Origin: Variovorax paradoxus
GTDB taxonomy: Bacteria; Pseudomonadota; Gammaproteobacteria; Burkholderiales; Burkholderiaceae_C
Reading direction: 5' to 3'
DNA: 64,000 bases
NCBI RefSeq assembly: GCF_000834655.1
Contig: NZ_JXQQ01000003.1
Span: 28,428 to 92,427 of the forward strand
Part shown: piece after piece, positions 8,888-17,016 of the stretch
How positions within the stretch are numbered: the stretch's first letter is position 1
Layout: each line of letters begins with the position of its first letter
The notes under the pieces: model-generated
The model's input: only the letters and a program-made list of their open reading frames with translations
Database searches by the model: none
Told to the model about the DNA's origin: nothing
Program-made: the position numbers and the translations under genes

Positions 8888-10366
8888 ATGAAACAGTGGT
8901 TGCGCTCGCAGGGTGGCTGGTGGCTGGCATGGCTGGCCCTCACGGCCGTGGGCGCGGTGTGGCTGGCACGCGCGGAGCTTGCGCAACTGCACCAGGACTT
9001 CGAGACCGATGCGCGCATCGCGCACCGGCTCATGAGCCAGCAGGTGGTGCAGTACGACGCGGTGCTGGCCACACTCGCACTGCTGGAGCCCGGCGCCGAT
9101 GCGGGGCAGCCGGAACAGCGTCTGCCCTCCGTGTATTCGTCGATCCTGAAGGTGCAGCGCCGCGCGCGCGACGAGCCGTGGCCCGATGAAAAACCGGCGG
9201 GCGCATTGGTTGCAGCCGAGGCGCGATCGCGCAGCCAGCAGCGCGCCGAGCTCGCATCGCTCGACCTTGGCGCGGGCCGCTACTGGCTCGTGATGGGCGC
9301 CACGCCTTCCAGCTACGCGCTCGAAATCGACCTGGCCGGCTCCGTGCCGTGGCGCGACTGGCCGATGAATCCGCAGCACAGCCCGGTGCGCGTGAGCCTG
9401 CAGCGCGACGGGCAGCAACTGGTGCTGCAGCCCGGCCGGCTGGGCGAGGGCGGTTGGCGCTTCGGTCTCACCAAGGCGCTGGCCTCGCCGAGCCAGCCGT
9501 TCGATCTGGTGGCCGAGCGCCAGGTCGGGTGGGGCGAGCTGCCATGGCGCAGCATCGCCGGATGGGCCGCGGCGATGGCGCTGCTGCTGGCCGGCCTCTG
9601 GATGGCGCAGCGCCAGCGCGTTGCACGCCGGCGTGCCGAGGAGCTGCTGCGGCTCGGCCAGGTCGCGCGGCTCAATGCACTGGGCGAGCTGTCGGCGGGG
9701 CTGGCGCATGAACTCAACCAGCCGCTCACGGCGGTGCTGGCCAACGCGCAGGCGGCGCGCCGGTTGCTCGACGACGATCCGCCTGACCTCGCCACCGCGC
9801 GCGATGCCATGGGGCAGGCCGTGGAGCAGGCCCGCCGTGCGGCTGGCGTGGTCGGCCGTTTGCGCCGCGTGATCGAGCGGCCCGAGGCTGGCGGCGACGT
9901 CAAGCCGCTGGTGCTGCAGGAGGTGGTGCGCAGCGCGATGCATCTGCTCGCGCCCGAGTTCGCGCAGCGCGGCGTCGCCGCGCAGTTCGATGCGGGCGCG
10001 CAGGCGCCGGTGCGCGTGCAGGCCGAGGCGGTGGCGTTGGAGCAGATCGTGCACAACCTGCTGATGAACGCGCTCCAGGCGCTGGACCTCGTGCCCGCGG
10101 CCGAGCGCCGGCTCGTGGTGTCTGTCGGACGCAATGGGCAGGAGGGCGTGCTGACCGTGACCGACAACGGCCGCGGCATTTCGCCCGAGGCGATGCCGCG
10201 GCTCTTCGAGCCGTTCTTCAGCACGCGCGAAGGTGGACTGGGCTTGGGCCTGAGCCTCAGCGAGACGCTGGCGAGCGGCATGGGTGGCAGCCTGACAGCC
10301 GCCAATGCGGCACCGCGCGGCGCGCGCTTCACCTTGCTGCTGCCGCTGGTGGCGACATCGACATGA
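8888..10366 (+). CDS. Membrane sensor histidine kinase (FixL/DctB-like)
   Basis: A 492-residue sensor kinase. Transmembrane segments at about residues 10-28 and 223-240 flank a periplasmic sensing domain of about 190 residues without a recognised fold. The dimerisation box has the phospho-accepting His274 in AHELNQPLTAVLAN; the ATPase part has NLLMNALQAL (N box), VTDNGRGIS (G1) and GLGLGLSLSE (G2). HELNQPL is typical of kinases paired with FixJ-type regulators. The stop overlaps the response regulator's start by 4 bases, making a clear pair. The signal is unknown. Confidence 0.9.
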   Translation: MKQWLRSQGGWWLAWLALTAVGAVWLARAELAQLHQDFETDARIAHRLMSQQVVQYDAVLATLALLEPGADAGQPEQRLPSVYSSILKVQRRARDEPWPDEKPAGALVAAEARSRSQQRAELASLDLGAGRYWLVMGATPSSYALEIDLAGSVPWRDWPMNPQHSPVRVSLQRDGQQLVLQPGRLGEGGWRFGLTKALASPSQPFDLVAERQVGWGELPWRSIAGWAAAMALLLAGLWMAQRQRVARRRAEELLRLGQVARLNALGELSAGLAHELNQPLTAVLANAQAARRLLDDDPPDLATARDAMGQAVEQARRAAGVVGRLRRVIERPEAGGDVKPLVLQEVVRSAMHLLAPEFAQRGVAAQFDAGAQAPVRVQAEAVALEQIVHNLLMNALQALDLVPAAERRLVVSVGRNGQEGVLTVTDNGRGISPEAMPRLFEPFFSTREGGLGLGLSLSETLASGMGGSLTAANAAPRGARFTLLLPLVATST

Positions 10367-11001
10367 ATTTCTCCGCCACCCATCAACCGCAGTCGCCGCT
10401 GATCCACCTGATCGACGACGACCAGGCCGTGCGAGACAGCCTGTCGCTCCTGATCGGCACGGTCGGCCTGCGCGTGCAGGGCTGGTCCGATCCGCAGGCC
10501 TTCATCGACGGCTTCGACCGCGCGAGCGTCGGTGCGATCGTGCTGGACGTGCGCATGCCCGGCATCAGCGGGCTCACCGTGCTCGACCGGCTCATGGCGC
10601 AGGGCGTGGACCAGCCGGTGATCATGCTGACCGGCCACGGCACGGTCGAGATGTGCCGCCGCGCCTTCAAGGCCGGCGCGGCCGAGTTTCTCGAAAAGCC
10701 CGTGGATGACGAGCAGTTGCTGGAGGCGCTGCAGCACGCGGTGCGCCAGCATGTGCGCACGCGCGAACGCTCGCAGGCCGACAACGCCGCGCGCGAACGC
10801 GTCGCGCAGCTGTCGGAGCGCGAGCGCGAGGTGCTCGCGTTCATCGTGCAGGGGCTCACCAACAAGGAGATCGCGCGCACGCTGGCGCTCTCGCCGCGCA
10901 CGGTGGAGACGCACCGGGCCAACCTGTTCGCGAAGCTGGACTGCGATTCGCTCGCGCAGTTGATCCGGCGGTATGCGGTGCTCGTGGCTTCGGACGCGTG
11001 A
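10363..11001 (+). CDS. FixJ/NarL-type response regulator (REC + LuxR HTH)
   Basis: A 212-residue response regulator. The receiver domain has the acidic pair in IDDDQA, phospho-acceptor Asp62 in VLDVRMPG, and Lys in FLEKPVD. The C-terminal LuxR-type HTH (about 145-205) is LSEREREVLAFIVQGLTNKE followed by LSPRTVETHRANLFAKL. It is co-translated with the kinase at 8888. A tandem palindrome directly downstream, in front of the next gene, is a good candidate for its binding site. Confidence 0.92.
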   Translation: MNFSATHQPQSPLIHLIDDDQAVRDSLSLLIGTVGLRVQGWSDPQAFIDGFDRASVGAIVLDVRMPGISGLTVLDRLMAQGVDQPVIMLTGHGTVEMCRRAFKAGAAEFLEKPVDDEQLLEALQHAVRQHVRTRERSQADNAARERVAQLSEREREVLAFIVQGLTNKEIARTLALSPRTVETHRANLFAKLDCDSLAQLIRRYAVLVASDA

Positions 11002-11008
11002 GCGGTGC

Positions 11009-11046
11009 GCTCCGTAGTTCTACGGAGCGGCGGACGTAGCCGTACG
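11009..11046. promoter_or_regulatory. Tandem palindromic operator, CGTAG-N3-TACG twice
   Basis: Two copies of CGTAG-N3-TACG lie at 11013-11024 and 11035-11046, with centres 22 bases apart (two helical turns). The first is part of a perfect 9-bp inverted repeat, arms 11009-11017 and 11020-11028. The second copy ends 25 bases before a -10-like TACAGT at 11072-11077, so the pair sits where an activator of the GlcG-like gene would bind. No T-run follows, which argues against a terminator. Confidence 0.6.
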
Positions 11047-11145
11047 AATGGTTCCGGCGGCCGGTTTTTTCTACAGTGGCGCAGCCGTCGGCAACAACAG
11101 GTGTTGGCCGGCGCAGTCACCCTGCATCCACTGGAGAAACAAGAA

Positions 11146-11640
11146 ATGCGTTCCACCCTTTGCCTCGCCGTCCTGCTCGCCGCATCGGCCGCTCAAGCCC
11201 AGACGCCCGCGCCCGCAGTGCGCACCGAGAAGAACATCTCGCTCGCGCTGGCCAACCAGATCGCTGCCGAAGCCGTGGCCGCCTGCGCCGCCAACGGCTA
11301 CAACGTGGCCGCCACCGTGGTCGATCGCGCCGGCACCGTGCGAGCCGTGCTGCGTGCCGACAACGCCGGCCCGCACACGCTGGCATCGAGCGAGCGCAAG
11401 GCCTGGACCTCGGCATCGGCCAGGAACGCGACGCAGGCCATGATGGAAGGCGCGCAGAAAAACCCCGGCGCCGCGAACCTCGTGTACCTGCCGGGCTTCC
11501 TGCTGCTGGGCGGCGGCGTGCCGGTGAAGTCGGGCAACGAAGTGATCGGCGCCGTGGGCGTGGGCGGCGCGCCGGGCGGCCACCTGGACGACCAGTGCGC
11601 GAACGCCGCGATCGAGAAGGTCAAGGGCCTGCTGGGCTGA
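11146..11640 (+). CDS. Exported GlcG/HbpS-family heme-binding-like protein
   Basis: A 164-residue DUF336 (GlcG/HbpS) protein with a signal peptide (MRSTLCLAVLLAASAAQA, cut before Gln). The domain has ISLALANQIAAEAVAACAAN, then VVDRAGTVRAVLRADNAGPH and the Gly-rich C-terminal turn VGVGGAPGGHLDDQCANAA. Members bind heme or act as small periplasmic sensors and chaperones of oxidoreductase systems. The paired kinase-regulator genes upstream and the operator before it suggest it is a target of that two-component system. ATG 11146 follows a weak AGAAA site; the leader is about 65 bases after the candidate -10. Confidence 0.8.
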   Translation: MRSTLCLAVLLAASAAQAQTPAPAVRTEKNISLALANQIAAEAVAACAANGYNVAATVVDRAGTVRAVLRADNAGPHTLASSERKAWTSASARNATQAMMEGAQKNPGAANLVYLPGFLLLGGGVPVKSGNEVIGAVGVGGAPGGHLDDQCANAAIEKVKGLLG

Positions 11641-11645
11641 GCTAG

Positions 11646-12341
11646 ATGAAGCGCGGTATCTGGACGCTCATCCTGGCAGGCGCGCTCGGCGTGGGCGCAT
11701 CGGCCGGCGTGTCGGCCCAGGTGCCGCCGCTCGCGGCCGAGGTTCTGGCCTACGAGGGGCTGCACAAGGCGGCCTGGCATGGCGACCTGCCGAAGTTGAA
11801 GGCGCTGGTCGCCGCGGGCGCGAACCTCGATGCCCGCGATGGGAAGGGCCGCACGCCGCTGCACGTTGCCACCTATGCGCGGCAACGCGAGGCGATCAAG
11901 CTGCTCGCCAAGGCAGGTGCGAACATCGACCTGCTCGAAGACGACCGCTACGACGCGGTGACGATCGCCTCGGTCGCGGACGATGCGGCCACCCTCGCGC
12001 TGCTGCTGTCGCTCGACGCCAGGCCCGGGCAGGTGACCAGCCGCTACGACGGCACCGCACTCATTGCGGCGGCACACCTGGGCCACGACGAAGTGGTGCG
12101 CCGCCTGATCGCAGCCGGCGCGCCGCTCGACCACGTGAACAACCTGCACTGGACGGCGGTGATCGAATCGATCGTGCTCGGCGAGGGCGGGCCGCGCCAC
12201 CAGCGCACGCTGGCCGCGCTGCTCGATGCGGGCGCGAGCGTGAAGCTCACCGACCGGCAGGGCAACACGCCGCTGCAACTGGCCAAGGCGCGCGGCTACG
12301 GCGCGATGGTCAAGCTCCTGGAAGCACCGCGCGCAAGATAG
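11646..12341 (+). CDS. Exported ankyrin-repeat protein
   Basis: A 231-residue protein with a signal peptide (MKRGIWTLILAGALGVGASA..., probable cut after VSA) and about five ankyrin repeats. Typical units are KAAWHGDLPKLKALVAAGAN, GRTPLHVATYARQREAIKLL and GNTPLQLAKARGYGAMVKLL. Ankyrin repeats mediate protein binding; periplasmic ones often accompany catalases or heme proteins. It starts 5 bases after the GlcG-like gene, so both are probably one transcript and one functional unit. Confidence 0.85.
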   Translation: MKRGIWTLILAGALGVGASAGVSAQVPPLAAEVLAYEGLHKAAWHGDLPKLKALVAAGANLDARDGKGRTPLHVATYARQREAIKLLAKAGANIDLLEDDRYDAVTIASVADDAATLALLLSLDARPGQVTSRYDGTALIAAAHLGHDEVVRRLIAAGAPLDHVNNLHWTAVIESIVLGEGGPRHQRTLAALLDAGASVKLTDRQGNTPLQLAKARGYGAMVKLLEAPRAR

Positions 12342-12385
12342 GCCGGCTCGGGGACAATCGGGGTTCGCCACGAGGAAAACACCCT

Positions 12386-13030
12386 ATGTACATGCCCCCG
12401 CAGTTCAATGCCAAGGACCCGGCCATCGCGCTGGAGTTGATGCGCTCGCACCCGTTCGCCAGCCTGATCTCGAACGACAACGACGGCCTGCCATTCGTCA
12501 CGCACCTGCCGCTGGTGGCGGAAGCGGGCGAGGGCGACCAGTTGGTGTTGTGGGGGCACTGCGCCAAGCCCAACGCGCATTGGCGCTATCTGCAGTCGCG
12601 GCCGCAGGCGGTCGTCACTTTTCTGGGTCCCCATTCGTACCTGTCGCCGCAGGTCTATCCCGATCTCGCACGCGTGCCGACGTGGAACTACCTCGCGGTG
12701 CACTGCACAGTCGAGGCCCGGTTGATCGAGGAGCCGGCCGAGAAGGACGTGCTGCTCAAGAAGCTCATCGGCGAGCACGAACCCGCCTACGCGCAGCAAT
12801 GGCGCGACCTGGGCGAGGAGTTCCAGCTCAAGATGCTCAACGGCATCGTCGGCTTCGAACTGCGAGTGACCGCGCTGCAGTGCAAGGTCAAGATCAACCA
12901 GCATCGCAAGGAGTCGCATGCGGCCATGCGCGCCATGTACGGCGCCGGCACGCCGGACGAACAGGCACTGGCCGCGTGGATGGACCGGCTCGGCATGAAC
13001 GCCGAGGCGCCCGTGGCCGAAGGAAGCTGA
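12386..13030 (+). CDS. PaiB-family FMN-binding protein
   Basis: A 214-residue protein of the PaiB family, which has the split-barrel FMN-binding fold. It begins MYMPPQFNAKDPAIALELMR, has HPFASLISNDNDGLPFVTHLP and the conserved PTWNYLAVHCTVEA stretch, and ends with LNGIVGFELRVTALQCKVKI. In Bacillus PaiB acts as a negative regulator of degradative enzymes; in proteobacteria it is more often annotated as a flavin reductase-like or transcriptional regulator, without direct proof. A GACAAT box at 12353 could be the -10. It is followed after one base by the small membrane protein gene. Confidence 0.85.
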   Translation: MYMPPQFNAKDPAIALELMRSHPFASLISNDNDGLPFVTHLPLVAEAGEGDQLVLWGHCAKPNAHWRYLQSRPQAVVTFLGPHSYLSPQVYPDLARVPTWNYLAVHCTVEARLIEEPAEKDVLLKKLIGEHEPAYAQQWRDLGEEFQLKMLNGIVGFELRVTALQCKVKINQHRKESHAAMRAMYGAGTPDEQALAAWMDRLGMNAEAPVAEGS

Positions 13031-13031
13031 G

Positions 13032-13265
13032 ATGCGCGTGTTCGGATTGCTCGGCCTGGTGCTGGCGCTCGTGATCGTTGGGCTGATCGCGAAGAAGCAA
13101 TTGACGACGGCCACGGCGCCGCTGCCATCGGTGCCAGGCGCAGCGGCCCCTGCACCGGGCGAGGCGCCGGCCGATATGCGCGCGCAGAGCCAGCAGGTCC
13201 AGCAGCAGGTCAAGGACGCGCTCGACGCCGCGGCGCAAGCCCGCAAGATGCCGGATGAAAACTGA
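13032..13265 (+). CDS. Small single-pass membrane protein
   Basis: A 77-residue protein with one N-terminal hydrophobic segment (FGLLGLVLALVIVGLIA), a Pro/Ala-rich linker and a C-terminal Gln-rich helical stretch (SQQVQQQVKDALDAAAQARK) that could form a coiled coil. No family recognised. It lies between paiB-like (1-base gap) and tadA (11-base overlap), which supports it as a real gene in that operon. Confidence 0.65.
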   Translation: MRVFGLLGLVLALVIVGLIAKKQLTTATAPLPSVPGAAAPAPGEAPADMRAQSQQVQQQVKDALDAAAQARKMPDEN

Positions 13266-14370
13266 GTTGCCTCTGAAGCCGGACGACGCGCACTGGATGG
13301 CGCTCGCGCTGGCCGAGGCGCGCCACGCGGCCGAGGCCGGCGAGGTGCCGGTGGGCGCGGTGCTGGTGAAGAACGGCCAAGTCATTGCAACCGGCCGCAA
13401 CACGCCCGTGGCGCAGCACGACCCGAGCGCCCACGCCGAGATCAACGCCCTGCGCGCCGGTGCCGCCGCGCTGGGCAACTACCGGCTCGATGGCTGCGAG
13501 CTCTTCGTCACGCTCGAACCCTGTGCGATGTGCGCCGGCGCGATGCTGCATTCGCGGCTCGCGCGGGTGGTGTTCGGCGCGGCCGATCCCAAGACCGGCG
13601 CGGCGGGGTCGGTGCTCGATCTCTTCGCGGAGCCGAGGTTGAACCACCGCACGCAGGTGCAGAGCGGCGTGCTCGCGCAAGAGTGCGCCGCGGTGCTGCA
13701 GGGCTTCTTCCAGCAGCGGCGCAGCATGGCGCGCGAACAGGCCGAGCCGTTGCGAGACGATGCGCTGCGCACGCCAGTCGATCGCTTCTCCGCACTCGAT
13801 GACTACGCCTTTGCCCCGCATTACGTGCAGGACCTGCCGAGCCAGCACGGCTGGCGCATGCACTACGTGGACGAAGAGCGCGCGCCCGGCGAAGACGGCC
13901 AGATCGCCTCGTGCGTTTGTCTGCACGGCCCCGGCGAATGGGGCTACTTCTTTCGTCATCTGGTCGGCGCACAAGGATTGCGGACGCTGGTGCCCGACCT
14001 CATCGGCTTCGGCAAGAGCGACAAGCCCAAGCGCGAAGCTGCGCACAAGCTCGAGTGGCATCGCGATGTGTTGCTCGAATGGCTCGAAGGGTTGCAGTTG
14101 CAGCCCGTGGTGCTGGTGCACAGCGCTGCGGCCACCGAACTCGCATCGTTGCTGCAGGCTTCGGCTGCCAGCCGTTTCGTGGCCGCGATCGTTGCCACCG
14201 ATGGCGGGACACGCATCAAGGACGCATGGCGCGCCCCGTACCCCGACCGTGGCTACGAAGCCGCGCTGCGAGCGCTCGGGCCGATCGCTTCGTCTTCCGG
14301 CCCGAGCGCCGTGCAGGCACTGGCGATCGGCCGGCTCGCGCGCAACGCAATGGGATACTCGGCCTCGTGA
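13255..14370 (+). CDS. tadA: tRNA adenosine(34) deaminase fused to a haloalkane-dehalogenase-like domain
   Basis: A 371-residue fusion. Residues 1-160 are TadA, which makes inosine at the wobble position of tRNA-Arg(ACG): zinc ligands and proton shuttle are H60-A-E62 and C90-x2-C93 (PCAMCAGAM). Ordinary TadA is about 160-170 residues. Residues 180-371 match the N-terminal half of the haloalkane dehalogenase-like alpha/beta hydrolases (HYVQDLPSQHGWRMHYVDE, LVPDLIGFGKSDKP), but the nucleophile elbow, usually GQDWGG, reads VHSAAATE, and the C-terminal half with the catalytic His is missing. The extra domain is therefore probably not an active hydrolase. The stop overlaps the next start (GTGA). 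Confidence 0.88.
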   Translation: MKTELPLKPDDAHWMALALAEARHAAEAGEVPVGAVLVKNGQVIATGRNTPVAQHDPSAHAEINALRAGAAALGNYRLDGCELFVTLEPCAMCAGAMLHSRLARVVFGAADPKTGAAGSVLDLFAEPRLNHRTQVQSGVLAQECAAVLQGFFQQRRSMAREQAEPLRDDALRTPVDRFSALDDYAFAPHYVQDLPSQHGWRMHYVDEERAPGEDGQIASCVCLHGPGEWGYFFRHLVGAQGLRTLVPDLIGFGKSDKPKREAAHKLEWHRDVLLEWLEGLQLQPVVLVHSAAATELASLLQASAASRFVAAIVATDGGTRIKDAWRAPYPDRGYEAALRALGPIASSSGPSAVQALAIGRLARNAMGYSAS

Positions 14371-15326
14371 CCAAACACATCTACATCTACTCTCCCTCCA
14401 GCGCGATCCGCGACAAGGCCGCCTTCCGGCGCGGCGTGAAGAGGCTCCAGGCCCTGGGCCACGAAGTCGAGATCGACCCCGATGCGCTCTCGGTGCACCA
14501 GCGCTTTGCGGGCGACGACGCCACGCGGCTCGCCGCCATTTCGCGGGCCGCTGCGAGCGGCGCGAACGTCGCGCTCATCGCGCGCGGCGGCTACGGGCTC
14601 ACGCGCATCCTCGACCAGATTCCGTACAAGGCCGTGGCCAAGGCGATCAACCACGGCACAGAGTTCGTAGGCTGCAGCGACTTCACCGCGCTGCAGAACG
14701 CACTGCTCGCCAAGACCGGCGGCGTCACCTGGTCGGGCCCGGCGGTCGGCGAGGACTTCGGTGCCGAAGCCGGTGCCGACGACATCATGGAAGCCTGCTT
14801 CGACGACCTGTTGAGCGGGCAGGGCGAAGGCACCGGCTGGCGCATGCCGGCGCGCGATGCCGAACTGAAGTTCAAGCCCGTGGAAGACGCCGTGCTCTGG
14901 GGCGGCAACCTTTGCGTGCTGGCGAGCCTGCTCGGCACGCCGTACTTTCCGGCAGTCGACAAGGGCATCCTCTTCATCGAGGACACCAACGAGCATCCCT
15001 ACCGCATCGAACGCATGCTCGACCAGTTGAAGATGGTCGGCGTGCTTGCCAGGCAGAAGGCGATCGTGTTCGGCCAGTTCACGGGCATTCGCAAGGTGCC
15101 GGGCTACGACCGCGGGTTCGGCCTGGACACGGTGGTCGACCGGCTGCGCGCATCGCTGAAGAAAGTGCCCGTGCTCATGGGCCTGCCGTTCGGCCACGTG
15201 CCGACCAAGGTCCTGCTGCCGGTGGGCGCGAAGGTGGCAATGGCCGCCGAAGGACGCGACGTGTTCCTCGTGTGGGGACACCGGCATGCCCATTCGCACG
15301 ATCATGACCATGACCACGCGCACTGA
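14367..15326 (+). CDS. ldcA: Muramoyltetrapeptide (LD-)carboxypeptidase
   Basis: A 319-residue S66-family peptidase that removes the terminal D-Ala from murein tetrapeptides during cell-wall recycling in the cytoplasm. Signatures are IARGGYGLTRILDQIP, the nucleophile Ser in VGCSDFTALQNALL, the Glu region GILFIEDTNE and His in GLPFGHVPTK. The GTG start at 14367 is coupled to tadA. The C-terminus carries an unusual His/Asp-rich tail (HRHAHSHDHDHDHAH), likely metal-binding, not part of the catalytic fold. Confidence 0.9.
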   Translation: MTKHIYIYSPSSAIRDKAAFRRGVKRLQALGHEVEIDPDALSVHQRFAGDDATRLAAISRAAASGANVALIARGGYGLTRILDQIPYKAVAKAINHGTEFVGCSDFTALQNALLAKTGGVTWSGPAVGEDFGAEAGADDIMEACFDDLLSGQGEGTGWRMPARDAELKFKPVEDAVLWGGNLCVLASLLGTPYFPAVDKGILFIEDTNEHPYRIERMLDQLKMVGVLARQKAIVFGQFTGIRKVPGYDRGFGLDTVVDRLRASLKKVPVLMGLPFGHVPTKVLLPVGAKVAMAAEGRDVFLVWGHRHAHSHDHDHDHAH

Positions 15327-15394
15327 GCGCGGTGCCGGCGAAAGATGAGCGGTGGGAAAGAGGGGCGAGGGGGCCGTCGCGGGCCGCTTCGCTT

Positions 15395-15733
15395 TCAGTC
15401 GTTGCTGGTGAAGCGCTGATGGGCGCGCGGGCCCATCGAGCCGGGCAGGCCGCCCTTGAACATGCTGTTGATGGATTTCATCTGGCGGCGGGCGGCGGAT
15501 TCGCCGTCGATGGCGCTCAACGCGGTCATCACGTCCTGGCGCAGGTACCAGAGCGCTTCGACGTCGACCGCGAAGCGAACGCGCTGGCTGACGCGCTGGA
15601 CGGAATGGCCGCCATGGGCCTGGAGCACCGACAGCATGGCCGTGCGAATTCGCCCCAATTGGCTTTCAGTCGCCTTGCGGGATCCAAAACCAGGCACGTT
15701 CAGCAGACGAAAAATGCGGCGGAGGAGCACCAT
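15395..15733 (-). CDS. Conserved small basic protein of unknown function
   Basis: A 112-residue protein starting MVLLRRIFRLLNVPGFGSRK. It is basic and mainly helical, with a Trp/Tyr patch (VEALWYLRQDVMTALS) and a Gly/Pro-rich end (FKGGLPGSMGPRAH). I do not recognise a domain. Codon use and composition look like coding sequence, and it fills an otherwise empty stretch between ldcA and the AT-rich leader of the cyclase gene. The ribosome binding site is weak. Confidence 0.6.
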   Translation of the reverse strand: MVLLRRIFRLLNVPGFGSRKATESQLGRIRTAMLSVLQAHGGHSVQRVSQRVRFAVDVEALWYLRQDVMTALSAIDGESAARRQMKSINSMFKGGLPGSMGPRAHQRFTSND

Positions 15734-15806
15734 GTGACGAATAGCGTATTGCCGGAAGCCAGGACGGCCGCTACCTTAAGCTGCAGTTAACCAATACACA
15801 AGGTGT

Positions 15807-15880
15807 GAAACATTGTTTCTTGTTTGCAAACAACAAACTTTACGTATCACTTAAAGCACGTATTGATATTTGATATCAAA
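15807..15880. promoter_or_regulatory. AT-rich leader with three palindromes
   Basis: This stretch between divergent genes is far more AT-rich than the surroundings. It holds GAAAC-ATT-GTTTC (15807-15819), the perfect 14-bp palindrome TTGTTTGCAAACAA (15820-15833) and the perfect 12-bp palindrome TTTGATATCAAA (15869-15880). It looks like a regulated promoter or a nucleoid-protein binding site for the cyclase-FHA gene, which starts at 15998. Confidence 0.5.
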
Positions 15881-15997
15881 AGTACTACATCTTCCAGCTC
15901 GTAATGGTTGGGCATATGTCAAATAAAACACCGGCCTGAGTCTGCAAGGCTTCCTGCCCATAATCCATCAGCGATCGCTACCGAGATACAGAACAGT

Positions 15998-16945
15998 ATG
16001 GGTGTCAATGCCACAGTCGTATTCGCGGACCTCACGGGGAGCACCCGGGTCTTCGAAGCCATGGGAAATGCGCGAGCCACCGAAACGGTGACGCGCCTGA
16101 CCCAATGGATCGGCGGCGTCTGCCAGGCGCACGGTGGCCGCGTGGTGAAGTCGCTGGGCGACGGGGTGTTCGCCATCTTCTCGAGCGGCGCGGCCGCCAC
16201 GCACGCGGTGATCGAGTTGCAGCGCTACCACCAGAAACGCCTGCAGGTCTGGCCCGCGCCGTTGCGCATGGCGCTGCAGATCGGCGTGGCCAGCGGCGAA
16301 GTGGTCGAGCTGGAAGGCGACTGCTTCGGCGATGCGGTCAACCTCGCATCGCGGCTGAGCGACTTGGCCGGTCCGGGGCAGATATGGGTCACCGACGCGG
16401 TGATCTCGCAGCTGCGCGAAGGCGCGGTGCAGCACCGCGACCTCGGGCTCATCAACATCCGCGGTCGCAGCGAGATGTCGGTGGTGCATCGCATCGACTG
16501 GCAGGAGGACGTGACCTCCTTCCTCACGGTGCCGGCCGCGCTGGCGCCGCTGCGGATGCCGGACTCGTCGTTCGGGCAGATCGAGCTCTCGTGGCTCGAC
16601 GTGCGCTCCATGTTCAGCAGTGAGCAACTGCCGATCCACCTGGGCCGCGTGGACGACGCGCAGTTCGTGGTCAACGATCCGCGCGTCTCGCGGCTGCATG
16701 CGCGCATCGAGATGCGGCAGGGCAGTTGCGTGCTCATCGACATCAGCACCTACGGCACTTGGGTGCGCTTTCATGGCAACGGCGGGCCGAGCACCGAGAT
16801 CGCCTTGCGCCGCGAGGAATGCGTGCTGCACGGCCGCGGCGAAATCGGCCTCGGCGCGCCGCTGAGCGACTTCAGCGCACCCACCATCGCCTTCAACACG
16901 ACCGGCGGGGAGGTGATGCTTTCTCGCCGCGAGGTGGCCCCCTGA
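15998..16945 (+). CDS. Class III adenylate/guanylate cyclase with C-terminal FHA domain
   Basis: A 315-residue protein. Residues 1-180 are a class III nucleotide cyclase catalytic domain: the metal Asp residues are in VVFADLTGST and GDGVFAIF, the base-contacting Lys is in VVKSLGDG, and the transition-state Asn and Arg are in FGDAVNLASRLS, so all key positions are present and ATP is the likely substrate. Residues 215-300 form an FHA domain (IHLGRVDDAQFVVNDPRVSR, then LHARIEMRQG), which binds phosphothreonine. The upstream frame is open to 15908, but ATG 15998 begins exactly at the domain. The combination suggests cAMP synthesis tied to a Ser/Thr kinase signal. Confidence 0.85.
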   Translation: MGVNATVVFADLTGSTRVFEAMGNARATETVTRLTQWIGGVCQAHGGRVVKSLGDGVFAIFSSGAAATHAVIELQRYHQKRLQVWPAPLRMALQIGVASGEVVELEGDCFGDAVNLASRLSDLAGPGQIWVTDAVISQLREGAVQHRDLGLINIRGRSEMSVVHRIDWQEDVTSFLTVPAALAPLRMPDSSFGQIELSWLDVRSMFSSEQLPIHLGRVDDAQFVVNDPRVSRLHARIEMRQGSCVLIDISTYGTWVRFHGNGGPSTEIALRREECVLHGRGEIGLGAPLSDFSAPTIAFNTTGGEVMLSRREVAP

Positions 16946-17016
16946 GTACACCGGCGCGACGCGTCGGGCGTTGCTTGTCGACCCGGGCGCTGTTCGCCCT
17001 TGGCCCTGGAGCCGCT

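Noticed and set aside
11009..11028. 9-bp hairpin as a rho-independent terminator
   Set aside because: Only a 2-base gap between arms and no T-run; a second copy of the core 22 bases on points to an operator.
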